From Peristeroidobacter soli (lineage in GTDB: Bacteria; Pseudomonadota; Gammaproteobacteria; Steroidobacterales; Steroidobacteraceae): a stretch of 64,000 nucleotides of DNA. Made by a program: the position numbers and the translations under genes. Below, in pieces: positions 28,303-37,654 of the stretch. The notes beneath the pieces are model-generated. The model was not told the DNA's origin. It was given only the letters and a program-made list of their open reading frames with translations, and made no database searches. The stretch is taken from NCBI RefSeq assembly GCF_004138485.1, contig NZ_ML142848.1, positions 1,276,640 through 1,340,639 on the forward strand. Direction: 5' to 3'. Position 1 is the first letter of the stretch, and each line of letters begins with the position of its first letter.

Positions 28303-28782
28303 TCAGGTTGTTCCCGGCGTCGGCCGATCGCCTCGCAACGCCGCGGCTGCAGGCGTTAACGGGAGATTCGACGGCAACATGCGAAGTACGGCGCGAGCGA
28401 CGCCACGATCCCTGATCATGACGTGCAGCTGTTCGCCGCGGCCGGCGAAAGTCACCTGCGTGCCGTGGAACAGCGATTTGTAAGCTTCGACTCGTTTGAA
28501 GTCGGCAAAGCTCCGCTCGTTCGGTTTGAAAACCTTGAATCGAAGTCCGCTATGGGTCAACCACAGCTTGGGGGAGATGCCGTTAGTCGTATGCCCCCAC
28601 AGACGGCGATGTATTAGCTGGGACACCGGCACAATCATAGCGCCATCGCTTTCGCGCTCCAGCACCACACCATTCGGCACGTCACCCCAGTCGGGCACGC
28701 GACGCCGGTGCCAGCGCACGATCACTACAAATAACGCAACGATGAAGAGCGGCCAGATCTGGGCGATGACGGAACCTGTCAC
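28303..28782 (-). CDS. Small membrane-anchored hypothetical protein
   Basis: 159 residues from GTG 28782. One N-terminal membrane helix (IWPLFIVALFVVIV) precedes a basic stop-transfer (RWHRRR) and a cytoplasmic domain with strands such as WLTHSGLRFKVF and GTQVTFAGRGEQLHVMIRD. I recognise no family. It lies 14 bases downstream of the alpha/beta hydrolase gene on the same strand and may be co-transcribed. The start is uncertain because the ribosome-binding site is weak. Confidence 0.6.
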   Translation of the reverse strand: MTGSVIAQIWPLFIVALFVVIVRWHRRRVPDWGDVPNGVVLERESDGAMIVPVSQLIHRRLWGHTTNGISPKLWLTHSGLRFKVFKPNERSFADFKRVEAYKSLFHGTQVTFAGRGEQLHVMIRDRGVARAVLRMLPSNLPLTPAAAALRGDRPTPGTT

Positions 28783-28796
28783 TGCGTCGCACCTGT

Positions 28797-29690
28797 TCAG
28801 TTGGACGCCGCTTCGCGAGCTTGCGTTACGAGACCGGTGATGGCGTCGAGAACGAGCTGCGGCTCATCGAGCTGAATATTGTGGCCCGCCTTGCTGGCGA
28901 TGATGTGCCTGCCGTCCGTAGAGACAGCAACGAGCTCTCGTTGTAACTGCTGATGCACCGATCCGATGGCGATCTGCCACTCGCGCGGCAATGGATTTTT
29001 GTCGCTCGGCGCCTGGGGCGCCGCCGTGAGGACGATGAGCGGAAGGCTGCCGACGCTCATATGATCCCGGAATTGTTCGCCATTCTTCGCGAAATCGAAC
29101 CATTCGCCGCCCATCGCTGTTCTGCCAGGCCCCTCGCGAAACCCGCGCATCAGCTCCGACTCATCCGCTCGCCGCTCGGGTAGCGCTGCATTCATGCGCG
29201 GCAGTTGCTGGGGATGCGAGGAGTCGATCAATACGAGTCCCACAACTTCATCGCGATAACGATTCGCGAATGCCAGAGCGTTCATTCCGCCGAGCGACTG
29301 ACCGGCCAGCACATAAGGAGGAGCAACTTTCTCGACGGAGAGCAGCGCATGAAGCTCAGTCGCCACATCGAAACTCGTTCGCGCACGCTCCGCCTTGCTG
29401 CTGTGGCCGAGTCCGACGCGGTCGTAAACACAAATGCGCGTCAGTGACGCAATCTTCGGCGCGAGGGCGGCCCAGCCGACCGGCTGCTTCCAGGAAAAGA
29501 CGGCTTCGACGGAGATCCCACCGCCCTGTTCAATGATCACAGTCGGGCGGCCCACGCCTTGACAGTAGTAACGAATCCTCAGGCCTTCGACTTGCGCATC
29601 CCGGAAGCCAACGGTCGCGGCGGGCGCCGGATCTGCTGGCGTTGCCAGTGGTACGACGAGCAAAGACAGGGCTGCGATCAACCGGCTCAT
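28797..29690 (-). CDS. Exported alpha/beta hydrolase
   Basis: 297 residues starting at ATG 29690, preceded by a GGAG site and followed by a signal peptide (SRLIAALSLLVVPLATPADP). The alpha/beta hydrolase core shows the oxyanion strand VIIEQGGG, the arginine-containing CVYDRVGLGHSS, nucleophile elbow GQSLGG, an acid in VLIDSSHP and the catalytic His in SKAGHNIQLDEP. Periplasmic esterase or lipase-like activity is likely; the substrate cannot be told. Confidence 0.88.
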   Translation of the reverse strand: MSRLIAALSLLVVPLATPADPAPAATVGFRDAQVEGLRIRYYCQGVGRPTVIIEQGGGISVEAVFSWKQPVGWAALAPKIASLTRICVYDRVGLGHSSKAERARTSFDVATELHALLSVEKVAPPYVLAGQSLGGMNALAFANRYRDEVVGLVLIDSSHPQQLPRMNAALPERRADESELMRGFREGPGRTAMGGEWFDFAKNGEQFRDHMSVGSLPLIVLTAAPQAPSDKNPLPREWQIAIGSVHQQLQRELVAVSTDGRHIIASKAGHNIQLDEPQLVLDAITGLVTQAREAASN

Positions 29691-29788
29691 GTTGGCTCCA
29701 TTGTCAGGCGCAGACACTTTACTCATTTGCCGCACGCTCCGCCGCTGCCAAAAGAACCGGAGAGCAGCGACGGGCGGCGCGCATCGGC

Positions 29789-30655
29789 CTAAACCGCCGC
29801 GATCTCCTTGACGAAATCAGCATACGTCCGCAAAGGACGTCCCAGAATCGCCTGCACTCGATCCACCGCGTCCGCCGCACCGAGCATGCCGAACTTCTGG
29901 ATGCCTGCCATCATCAGGCGCATGTCATAGGCCATCCAGGCAGGAGCGAACGCAGCCATCTGCGCTTCGAACGCGGCCACGTCGTCTCCGGCGTAAGTCA
30001 CATTGCGCCCCAGAGCTGAACTCCAGATCTTCGCCGCTGACTCACCCGTGAGCGGCTCCGGACCGACCACATCCAACATCGTTCGCGGCAGCGGAGCGGG
30101 AGCGCGGTCGCGACGGAGCAGTTCTGCTACCGCGATGTCGGCGATGTCTCGCGTATCGACCATCGACACGCCAGCCGAGCCGATCGGCATCGGGTACACG
30201 CCGTACCCCTGAATAGCCTGATGAACGCTATGTTCGTTCTGCATGAAGTAGGCAGGACGCAGCACGGTCGCCGGCATGTCGAAACTTTCGATCATGCGCT
30301 CGACCGTATGTTTGCTGGTGAAGTGCGGCACATTTGTGTACTGGTCCGCATGGATGACCGAGAGATAGACGACGCGCTCGATGCCCGCGTCGCGAGCCAG
30401 GTTCAATGCGATGAGCGCCTGAGTCACTTCGTCGGGCGTCACTGCATTCAAAAGAAACAGCGTTCGTACCGACGACAGCGCGGCGCGCATCGAAGTCACG
30501 TCCGTCAGGTCGCCGACAACTTCAGTGACACCAGCCGGGAATGTCAGCTTGTCTGGCTGGCGAACCAGCGCTTTGACGTCCGCACCGGCGGCGGCGAGGC
30601 GTTGAACGACGAGAGAACCGACGGTGCCGGTCGCACCGGTAACGAGAATGCTCAT
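29789..30655 (-). CDS. NmrA-like NAD(P)-binding oxidoreductase
   Basis: 288 residues from ATG 30655 (CGGAG ribosome-binding site). The N-terminus has the Rossmann motif LVTGATGTVGSLVVQRL; VVYLSVIHADQY and TVLRPAYFMQN follow, as in NmrA/quinone-reductase-like atypical SDRs (QorB kind). These proteins sense or use NADPH and lack the YxxxK catalytic pair. It is divergent from a LysR regulator, 107 bases away, which probably controls it. A longer frame to 30802 runs through the promoter and is rejected. Confidence 0.9.
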   Translation of the reverse strand: MSILVTGATGTVGSLVVQRLAAAGADVKALVRQPDKLTFPAGVTEVVGDLTDVTSMRAALSSVRTLFLLNAVTPDEVTQALIALNLARDAGIERVVYLSVIHADQYTNVPHFTSKHTVERMIESFDMPATVLRPAYFMQNEHSVHQAIQGYGVYPMPIGSAGVSMVDTRDIADIAVAELLRRDRAPAPLPRTMLDVVGPEPLTGESAAKIWSSALGRNVTYAGDDVAAFEAQMAAFAPAWMAYDMRLMMAGIQKFGMLGAADAVDRVQAILGRPLRTYADFVKEIAAV

Positions 30656-30743
30656 GGGAGTCTCCGGGGAAGAAGGGGTTGCCACGGCGATCAAGATAGG
30701 CCGTTGCTTTGGTAATACGAAGACGCGAAAATGAAGACAGACC

Positions 30744-30759
30744 GTTTCAATAATGGAAC
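30744..30759. promoter_or_regulatory. Candidate LysR operator
   Basis: GTTTCAATAATGGAAC is an inverted repeat (GTTYC-n6-GRAAC) in the divergent NmrA-lysR region, ending 3 bases before the lysR start. LysR proteins bind dyads with T-n11-A cores in exactly such divergent regions. Confidence 0.45.
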
Positions 30760-30762
30760 AGC

Positions 30763-31638
30763 ATGGATCTGAACGCTCTGGCCGATTTCGCGCTGGTCGC
30801 ATCGAATGGCGGGCTGGGAAAGGCGAGTCGCGCGAGCGGCCGTTCGAAGGCGACCTTGTCCCGGCGCATCGCGGACCTGGAACAGCAGCTCGGCGTGCGG
30901 CTCATCGAGCGAAGCGCGCGCGGACTGAAGCTCACCGAAGCGGGACAGTCGCTGATGGCGCGAACCGAAGGACCGATGCTTGAAGTGGCCGAGGCCATGA
31001 CGGCAACCCGCGAGGGACAGTCGGCGCCTCGCGGACGTTTGCGGGTGGCTTCCCCGATGTTGTTTTCTCAGCTGGCGATGGGCCGCATCAGCGCCGAGTT
31101 CTGCACGGCCTATCCAGAGGTCACCTGCGAAGTCGTGGCGGAAGACCGCTTGGTGGATCTCGTCGAGGAACAGTTCGACGTCACCATTCGCATCAACCCA
31201 CGCCCGGACGGCAACCTGGTCGGCCGCTGCTTCGCCAAGGATCGGCTGGTCGTGGTGGCCGCGCCTGCCGTGACGCGGCCGAGACCCGGCGCGATCAGGC
31301 AAGTCCCTGGCATCGTGTTTTCAAATTTTCAACCGACGACCTGGACCCTCGACGGTGGCCGTTTGATCCTGGATCCTCTCCCCAAGCTCAGACTGTCCTC
31401 GTTCCTGATGATTCGCGACGCCGCGGTCGCCGGCGCGGGCGCCGCTCTCCTTCCGCAGTCCATCGCATGGAGTCAACTGGCTCGCGGAGAACTGGTTCAG
31501 TGGGGAGTGATTTCAGGCGTAGAGATCGAGCTCTGGGTGTTACATACGTCGCGGCGCCTTCCCGCCCCGAAGGTTCGTGCGTTCGTCGACTTCATGTGCG
31601 ACCAATATCCGGACGTGTCTCTGGTGCTGAAAGGATAG
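30763..31638 (+). CDS. LysR-family transcriptional regulator
   Basis: 291 residues. The N-terminal winged helix (LADFALVASNGGLGKASRAS; SKATLSRRIADLEQQLGV) is normal for the family, and the two-lobed effector domain follows (RLRVASPMLFSQLAMGRI; FDVTIRINPRPDG). It is divergent from the NmrA-like reductase, the standard LysR arrangement, and so probably controls it. Wording in the effector domain is that of the large CrgA/aaeR-like group regulating oxidoreductases. Effector unknown. Confidence 0.92.
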   Translation: MDLNALADFALVASNGGLGKASRASGRSKATLSRRIADLEQQLGVRLIERSARGLKLTEAGQSLMARTEGPMLEVAEAMTATREGQSAPRGRLRVASPMLFSQLAMGRISAEFCTAYPEVTCEVVAEDRLVDLVEEQFDVTIRINPRPDGNLVGRCFAKDRLVVVAAPAVTRPRPGAIRQVPGIVFSNFQPTTWTLDGGRLILDPLPKLRLSSFLMIRDAAVAGAGAALLPQSIAWSQLARGELVQWGVISGVEIELWVLHTSRRLPAPKVRAFVDFMCDQYPDVSLVLKG

Positions 31639-31822
31639 ACGTCGCTCAAGTATTCAAACCGCCCGACGTTGATATCCTGCGGTTCGCCGTAGCGTTACGC
31701 CGAGCTCGAGGGCGTGGCCCGGTTCGCGATGCGATGCTGGGACGATCGCACACTACAGAAGAAACAAAAGAGTTCGGTTCCATGACAGCCGCTGTCAGCG
31801 ACCGAACGCTACCATTGCCGGC

Positions 31823-32377
31823 ATGCAAACCATCTACTACGCCGCCGCCACCCTCGACGGCTTCATCGCCACCGAGGACGACTCGTTGGAATGGCTGTTC
31901 TGCCTGGGGACTTTGAACGACTCCAGCTATCCCGAGTTCATTGCAGGCGTGGGCGCGTTGGCGATGGGATCGGCGACGTACGAGTGGATGCTCGGGAACG
32001 CAGACAAAGTCGCGGCGGAAACAGGTTCCGCATGGCCCTACAGTCAGCCCGCATGGATATTCTCCACTCGCAAGCTGCCCGCGATAGCGGGAGCTGACAT
32101 CCGCGTCGTCAGCGGAGATGTTCGAAACGTACATGCGGAGATGAGAGCGGCTGCCGGCACCAAGAACCTCTGGATCGTCGGCGGCGGCGATCTCGCCGGC
32201 CAGTTCCACGATTGCGGTCTGCTCGATCGACTCATCATTCAAATTGGATCGTGCACGCTAGGCACGGGAAAACCGCTGTTGCCGCGCAGGCTGCTCGGCC
32301 CGGCACTGCGCCTGGAGTCTGTTCGTCAGATGGGCTCGGGCATGGCCGAATTGCGTTACGAAGTACGGAAGCCGTGA
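31823..32377 (+). CDS. Dihydrofolate reductase/RibD C-terminal family protein
   Basis: 184 residues with the DHFR/RibD reductase fold: YYAAATLDGFIATEDDSLEW at the start, GSATYEWMLG, a WIFSTRKLP strand and WIVGGGDLAGQFHDCGLLD near the cofactor. Bacteria carry many such small NADPH-binding proteins whose reaction is unknown; this is not the essential folate enzyme. The gene ends 7 bases from the convergent MocR regulator. The 184-bp stretch before it (31639-31822) shows no further gene. Confidence 0.88.
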   Translation: MQTIYYAAATLDGFIATEDDSLEWLFCLGTLNDSSYPEFIAGVGALAMGSATYEWMLGNADKVAAETGSAWPYSQPAWIFSTRKLPAIAGADIRVVSGDVRNVHAEMRAAAGTKNLWIVGGGDLAGQFHDCGLLDRLIIQIGSCTLGTGKPLLPRRLLGPALRLESVRQMGSGMAELRYEVRKP

Positions 32378-32384
32378 GGCTGGC

Positions 32385-33797
32385 TCAGATCAGCGCGCGG
32401 ATGATGCGTCCGAGTTCGGCGACGGCGTCCTCGACCTGGGGGGTCCAGGGATGGCCGTAGTTCAGGCGCAGACAATTGCGGAACTGCCGGCGCGCTGAAA
32501 ACATCGGGCCCGGTGCAATGCTGATGTGGGCGTCGATGGCGCGGCGATGGACTTCGAGTGCGTCCACTTGTTCCGGCAATTCGATCCACAGGAAGTAGCC
32601 CCCCTCCGGCGTTGCGACTCGAAAGCCCGAGGGGAAATGTTGCTTGAGAGACGCCAGCGCCGCGCCCTGCTGTGAGCGCAACGCCTGGCGCAATTTCTCC
32701 AGGTGGCGGTCGTACCCTTCATTGCGAAGCATCTGCGCGATGCCGTTCTGAATGGGCACGCTCGTGGCGAGTGAAGTCGTCACCTTGCGGCGTTGGACCG
32801 CCGGCGCGAATCGTCCCGCCGCCGTCCAGCCCAATCGATAGCCGGGCGCGAGACACTTGGAGAACGAGCCGCAGTTGAGCACCAGCCCTTTGCGATCGAA
32901 CGCCTTCGCCGGCTTGGGTCGCTGCTCGTCGAAATGCAGCTCGGCGTAAACATCATCTTCGATCAACGGGATCTCGTGCTCGGCGAGCAGGTGCACGAGG
33001 TCGCGCTTCTTTTCTTCCGGCAGCGAGGCGCCGAGTGGATTCTGGAACGTCGTCATGAACCAGCACGCACGTACATTGTGCTTGGTGATGGCCTGCTCCA
33101 ACGCACCGAGATCGATGCCCTCGCGCGGATGTGTCGGAATCTCCACCGCTCGCAAGCCCCACGTTTCAATGGCCTGCAGGCAAGCGTAGAACGCAGGCGC
33201 TTCAATCGCGACCGTATCGCCGGGACGTGTGACGGTTTGCAAACACAACGTCAGCGCTTCGAGCGCGCCCGAGGTGACGACGATCTCATCCGCCGGCACC
33301 CGCGAACCAAACTGCAAATAGCGACGCGCAATCTGACGCCTCAATTCCGGGCTGCCGGGCGGCAGACTCTCAACAGTGCTCCACGGATCCATGTTCCTGG
33401 CGCTGCTACCCAGGTGTCGTGCGAGCTTCGCCCAAGGAAACAGCGTCGGACTGGGGAAAGCCGAGCCCAGCGGCACCACATCGCGATCACGCGATGCTTC
33501 GAGAATGTTGAAGACGAGATCGCTGACATCGACCTGCGTCGTGCGTGACGACGGCCGCGAGGCGCGCGGCTCGCTCGGTGCCTGTTGCCAACGATTGCTG
33601 ACGTAGTAGCCCGAGCGGTGACGGCTTTCGACCAGACCGTTTGCTTCGAGTACGTCGTAGGCGCGCATCGCCGTGGCAGGACTCACTCCTCGCTCACGGC
33701 ACAGCTCGCGCACCGATGGAATCCGCTCGCCCGCTTGCAGCGTGCCTTGCTGGATGAGCGATGTGAGATCGGCGGCCAGCTCCTGATACAGCTTCAT
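32385..33797 (-). CDS. MocR/PdxR-type regulator (GntR plus aminotransferase)
   Basis: 470 residues from ATG 33797. A GntR winged helix (LYQELAADLTSLIQQGTLQA; VSPATAMRAYDVLEANGLVE) is fused to a fold-type I aminotransferase domain. PLP-binding features are present: VVTSGALEALTLCLQ, WFMTTFQNPLG, LIEDDVYAELHF and the Schiff-base lysine in CGSFSKCLAPGYRLGW. MocR proteins use PLP or PLP-amino acid adducts as effectors and rarely catalyse. No pyridoxal gene is adjacent. A longer frame to 33842 overlaps the upstream small gene and is rejected. Confidence 0.92.
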   Translation of the reverse strand: MKLYQELAADLTSLIQQGTLQAGERIPSVRELCRERGVSPATAMRAYDVLEANGLVESRHRSGYYVSNRWQQAPSEPRASRPSSRTTQVDVSDLVFNILEASRDRDVVPLGSAFPSPTLFPWAKLARHLGSSARNMDPWSTVESLPPGSPELRRQIARRYLQFGSRVPADEIVVTSGALEALTLCLQTVTRPGDTVAIEAPAFYACLQAIETWGLRAVEIPTHPREGIDLGALEQAITKHNVRACWFMTTFQNPLGASLPEEKKRDLVHLLAEHEIPLIEDDVYAELHFDEQRPKPAKAFDRKGLVLNCGSFSKCLAPGYRLGWTAAGRFAPAVQRRKVTTSLATSVPIQNGIAQMLRNEGYDRHLEKLRQALRSQQGAALASLKQHFPSGFRVATPEGGYFLWIELPEQVDALEVHRRAIDAHISIAPGPMFSARRQFRNCLRLNYGHPWTPQVEDAVAELGRIIRALI

Positions 33798-33807
33798 GCG
33801 CCTGTTG

Positions 33808-33999
33808 TCAGTTGGGTTCCAGCGCCCCCATGTACCAGCCAATCATGAGGAAGGCAAACAACGCGACCGACAACGCCACGCGCACCGTCAGCGCCTTCAC
33901 CATGGCTTTGGAATCGGTGGGACCGGACACCATGCTGAACATGGCGTGGCCCAGACTGATGACGATACCGATGATGGTGAGGATGATGAGTTCTTTCAT
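33808..33999 (-). CDS. Twin transmembrane helix small protein (DUF2909-like)
   Basis: 63 residues, two membrane helices (ELIILTIIGIVISLGHAMF and a second near VRVALSVALFAFLMIGWYM) joined by a charged turn ending SKAMVKALTVRV. This matches the small DUF2909 proteins of proteobacteria. The start ATG has a GGAG site and overlaps the stop of the upstream small membrane gene by four bases, so the two are translationally coupled. Function unknown; relatives sit near cytochrome oxidase genes. Confidence 0.8.
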   Translation of the reverse strand: MKELIILTIIGIVISLGHAMFSMVSGPTDSKAMVKALTVRVALSVALFAFLMIGWYMGALEPN

Positions 34000-34217
34000 G
34001 ACTGCTCCGATGCATTCGCCTTGGCTGCAACACGCCGCGCTTCTTCGGCGGCCTCGCGACGGATCGTGTAGACCAGCGAGCTGAAGGCGACCGCGATCAA
34101 TCCCATCAGCGCCACCATCAGGATCACCAGGCCACCGGCCTGCCGGTACGCCTCGTAAATCGCGCCTGCCACGCCGATGGGCGTCGTCACCAGCAGCAGA
34201 GGTTTGGCAATCCGCAT
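33996..34217 (-). CDS. Small membrane protein, two helices
   Basis: 73 residues starting at ATG 34217, which has a strong AAGGAGA site. Two membrane helices (KPLLLVTTPIGVAGAIYEAY and GGLVILMVALMGLIAVAFSS) are followed by a charged helical tail (RREAAEEARRVAAKANASEQS). I know no family. Coupled (ATGA) to the DUF2909-like gene, so the pair probably act together in the membrane. The longer frame to 34364 is promoter sequence. Confidence 0.7.
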   Translation of the reverse strand: MRIAKPLLLVTTPIGVAGAIYEAYRQAGGLVILMVALMGLIAVAFSSLVYTIRREAAEEARRVAAKANASEQS

Positions 34218-34376
34218 CGCTTGTCTCCTTAGGTCGGAGGCCATGGTAGGGCTCATCTGTGCTGCATAACAGATGCAGATCGGCTCAAAAAAAGTGACAC
34301 AGCAGGCACTGAAATCCCTACGGAACCGACCCCGACGCGGCCCGTTACTCCTGCATCGATCCATGGAGAAACTCCA

Positions 34377-34961
34377 ATGCGCCCATTAACTTACGTTGTA
34401 GCGATTGCAGCCCTCGCAGGCTGGGCGAGTGTCTGTGCTCAAAGTACCGGCGGCCCGGGCGGCGCCCAGAACACGGCAAATCCGAATGCGACGCCTGGGG
34501 CGCAAGCGCCGGTGAATCAGCCTCAGACTTCCACGCCGCCATCGACGCCGACACCGGCGACCCGCAGTGTGCCTACACCCTCGTCGCAGTCTACCCAGCA
34601 GCCTGCGCAGACGACGCCGACGCAACCCACTCAGCCAAACGCAGCTCAGCAGACCCAGCCTGCGCAGCCGAGCTCGACGACTCAGCAGACGATGCCGGCT
34701 CAGCGCAATTCGACGCCCCAGCAGACCGTGCTCCCGCCCAACTCACAGAACACGACTCGGAACAATCCCACGACCAATAACTCGGTGAACAATCAGCAGC
34801 GCGTGCCGCCAGCTTCGCGCGGCGTGGGTACGACGGCCAATCGACCGGACTGTTCCAGGCTGCGGGGACTCGAGAAATCAGAGTGCGAGCGACGCGACAC
34901 ATCGCGTGACGATCTGCCGGCAGGCGTAACTACGACGCAGCCTGAGAAACCGCAGCAGTAA
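34377..34961 (+). CDS. Secreted Pro/Thr/Gln-rich low-complexity protein
   Basis: 194 residues. A signal peptide (PLTYVVAIAALAGWASVCAQ) is followed by about 125 residues almost wholly of Pro, Thr, Gln, Ser and Asn. A short C-terminal block has two cysteines (CSRLRGLEKSEC, then ERRD). A GGAG site precedes the ATG. The cysteine block resembles a motif seen at the end of other small exported gammaproteobacterial proteins; it may form a disulfide. The disordered region suggests a cell-envelope spacer or an exported matrix protein. Function unknown. Confidence 0.75.
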   Translation: MRPLTYVVAIAALAGWASVCAQSTGGPGGAQNTANPNATPGAQAPVNQPQTSTPPSTPTPATRSVPTPSSQSTQQPAQTTPTQPTQPNAAQQTQPAQPSSTTQQTMPAQRNSTPQQTVLPPNSQNTTRNNPTTNNSVNNQQRVPPASRGVGTTANRPDCSRLRGLEKSECERRDTSRDDLPAGVTTTQPEKPQQ

Positions 34962-34967
34962 CCGTAG

Positions 34968-37565
34968 CTACGCCTTCGCTGAAATGATGCCGAGGCGGTA
35001 GGCGGCACTGACCGCCTCGGCTCGCGTTGAAACATCCAACTTGGTGAAAATCGCAGCCAGGTGATGATCGATGGTTCTCGACGAGCGATTCAGTCGTTCG
35101 CCGATCTCCTTATTGCGCAAGCCTTGTGAAAGCAGGCCCAGCACCTCGATTTCCTTGGTCGTCAGTCCCGCAAGATTGTTCTGCGTGCTCTCCCGCGGGC
35201 CTCGCCGCAAGCCACGAACGCCTGCGGAGCGCAGTTTGTAACGCATCCGTTCGATCATGGGCCGCGCACCGAATGACTCGAACACGGTGAGGGCTTCGCG
35301 CTGCGCGGACTCATCGCCTTCCATCATCGCGCGCGCCGCTTCGAACGGACACTTCAATTCGCGCCACTTCTCAGCGGCCTCCTGCCAGCGGCCGTGGATC
35401 TCCATCGCGAAGGGCATCTGCATGCAGAACTCGGGCATGCCGCCGGGCAGCGAGCCTTCGCCTTGCCAACACCAAAACAATAGCTCCGACGCAAACCACG
35501 GATGCTGCTTGCGTACTGCCAGCTCGACGCCGGCGCAGCCTTCACTCGCCGCTTCAGCCGTTCGTCCTTCGAACCACGCCGCCTCGGCACGCGCGGCCTG
35601 CATCAGCGCAACTCGTTGCAAGGTTTTGGTATTGCCCGCGAGCTCCTGCGCTTCATGCAAAGCTTCCCACACCGCTGGATCGCCACGACGCGCTCGCACG
35701 CGCCCCAGCGCGATCAACGCAGTGATACGAGCAATCACCGGCGAGCGTCGATCGGCGAGCACGACATGCGCCGTACCGGATGCCTCTGTCCACCGCCCAC
35801 GATACATCCACACCAGCGCCTGCCACGACAGCTGATATAGCCGCGAGAAATCGATGTCGCGCTCGCTGCAAAAGTCGATGCCACGACGAAGATAGTTGTC
35901 GGCGAGGTCGAATCGATAAACCTCGCCACACGCCGAGCCCAGATTGACGAAGGCGCTCGCAACCCACGAGTCCGACCGGATCTCCTCGGCAAGGGCACGG
36001 CTGCGTTCCAACTGCGCGCAGCCCTCGTCCACCCGACCGGCGATGATCAGCGACGAACCTATCGTGTTCAGACAATGAACGATGGATTCCCGATCGCCGA
36101 GTCGTTCGGCGGCCGCCTTCGCCAACTCGCCTTCGTGAATGGCCTGCGTCACGTCGCGATCGAGCATGCGCAGATGTGCCGCCCAACGACGCACCACAAC
36201 CGCCGCGGCGCCCGACGCGTCGTCCGCGACCAACGACGCCGCCTCGCGCATCGTCACCTCGCTTTCCGCATTCTTTCCCGAAACCACCAGCGCATGCGCG
36301 AGCCGCGCAAGCGAGATCGCTTGTTTGCTTCGCTCGCCGAGAGTTCGCCAGAGCTCTACAGCGCTGAGTCGTGCGTCGATCGCATCGCTCACCATTCCGC
36401 TGAGCTGACATTCGGACGCATAGTCATCCAGCAATGCCGCGCGCTGAGCGGTCGATGCCGTCGCAAACTTCAGCGCCCGCGCCAGCTGCTGAGCCGCCTG
36501 TCGATGCGCCCCCTTCGCCGCCGCTTCACGAGCCGCCGCCGGAGCCAGCTGTAACACGGCATCTTCAAACGCGGCGCCTTCAGCGTGATGCGCGAGCCGC
36601 GCGAGATCCGGCGTCGCGCGTGATTGCAGCGCCTGTAACACCATGCGATGCAGGCTCATGGCTTTCGTGGGAGTCAACGCGTCGAGCACGGCTTCGCGAG
36701 CCAGCTCATGACGAAACATGAAGGCGCCGTTCTGTGCACACAGCACGCCGGTCGCGAGACATTCGTCGATCCAGCCACTCTCCGCCGCGGTCAACTCCTG
36801 CAACAACCACGGCTCGACTCGTGGACCCGCAACAGCAGCGGCATCGAGAATCGCTCGTGCAGATGGTCGCAAGCGGCCAGCGCGCGCAAGCACGGCGTCT
36901 CGCACTGTCGCCGGCATTGCAACGCCGCCCGCGGCGACGACTTCAGTAACAAAGAAAGGATTGCCGCCCGTCTTGGTCTGTAACTCAGCGGCATCGACGT
37001 CGCGATCGCCAATCAGCTCCTGAATCGCGGCAATCGACAAAGGCTGCAGTGACAGGCGCTTCGCACCGCTGGTGGCAAGATCGCCGAGCACCAGACGTAA
37101 CGCGTGCGACGGCCCCACTTCGTCGCTACGAAAACTCACGACCAGCAGCGCATGAGTGCGACCGATGCGTCGACCGACATAACGCAGGAAATCCAGCGTC
37201 GCTTCGTCGGCCCAGTGCAGATCCTCGAGCACGATCAACGCCGGTGGGCGCGCCAGTTCGGTCAGAAAGCTGCTGAAAATCTGCAGACGCTCGACGTTGC
37301 TGTTGAGCGCGATCTGCCATTCGCCCTGGATTTGTGCGGCGATATCGAACAGGGGACCGAGCGGCCGAGGCGTCTGCAGAGCGTCGCAGGCGCCCCAATA
37401 CACCGGCATCTGAGCGCGCTGGGATTCGGCGAAGGCTCGTAGCAGCGAGGTCTTGCCGATGCCGGCCTCGCCTTCGAGAAACAACAAGCTGCCCTGGCCC
37501 GCCGCGGCATTACGCAGCAGTCCCTGTAGCGAGGTCAGCAGTTCATCCCGCTCCAACAGCTTCAT
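34968..37565 (-). CDS. LuxR-family regulator with AAA ATPase and TPR-like domains
   Basis: 865 residues from ATG 37565 (a GTG at 37580 would add five). An STAND/AAA ATPase occupies the first 270 residues: Walker A GEAGIGKTSLL and Walker B LIVLEDLHWADE. A long helical-repeat region (about 330-770) has TPR-like pairs. The end holds a LuxR helix-turn-helix (LTTKEIEVLGLLSQGLRNKE; RSSRTIDHHLAAIFTKLDV). The layout is that of MalT/LAL-type activators that bind ATP and an inducer before oligomerising. It converges on the Pro/Thr-rich gene, 6 bases away. Target genes are not evident. Confidence 0.9.
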   Translation of the reverse strand: MKLLERDELLTSLQGLLRNAAAGQGSLLFLEGEAGIGKTSLLRAFAESQRAQMPVYWGACDALQTPRPLGPLFDIAAQIQGEWQIALNSNVERLQIFSSFLTELARPPALIVLEDLHWADEATLDFLRYVGRRIGRTHALLVVSFRSDEVGPSHALRLVLGDLATSGAKRLSLQPLSIAAIQELIGDRDVDAAELQTKTGGNPFFVTEVVAAGGVAMPATVRDAVLARAGRLRPSARAILDAAAVAGPRVEPWLLQELTAAESGWIDECLATGVLCAQNGAFMFRHELAREAVLDALTPTKAMSLHRMVLQALQSRATPDLARLAHHAEGAAFEDAVLQLAPAAAREAAAKGAHRQAAQQLARALKFATASTAQRAALLDDYASECQLSGMVSDAIDARLSAVELWRTLGERSKQAISLARLAHALVVSGKNAESEVTMREAASLVADDASGAAAVVVRRWAAHLRMLDRDVTQAIHEGELAKAAAERLGDRESIVHCLNTIGSSLIIAGRVDEGCAQLERSRALAEEIRSDSWVASAFVNLGSACGEVYRFDLADNYLRRGIDFCSERDIDFSRLYQLSWQALVWMYRGRWTEASGTAHVVLADRRSPVIARITALIALGRVRARRGDPAVWEALHEAQELAGNTKTLQRVALMQAARAEAAWFEGRTAEAASEGCAGVELAVRKQHPWFASELLFWCWQGEGSLPGGMPEFCMQMPFAMEIHGRWQEAAEKWRELKCPFEAARAMMEGDESAQREALTVFESFGARPMIERMRYKLRSAGVRGLRRGPRESTQNNLAGLTTKEIEVLGLLSQGLRNKEIGERLNRSSRTIDHHLAAIFTKLDVSTRAEAVSAAYRLGIISAKA

Positions 37566-37654
37566 GCCCGGGCCCGCCACGCCGACGCCGTCGATCCTCG
37601 AAAAGCCTCGGGATCATAGCGCGGCTGACAGTGCCCGGGCGCGAGCCCTCGGGG

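Noticed and set aside
31639-31822. Small gene between lysR and the DHFR-like gene
   Set aside because: Short frames only, none with a ribosome-binding site or recognisable sequence.
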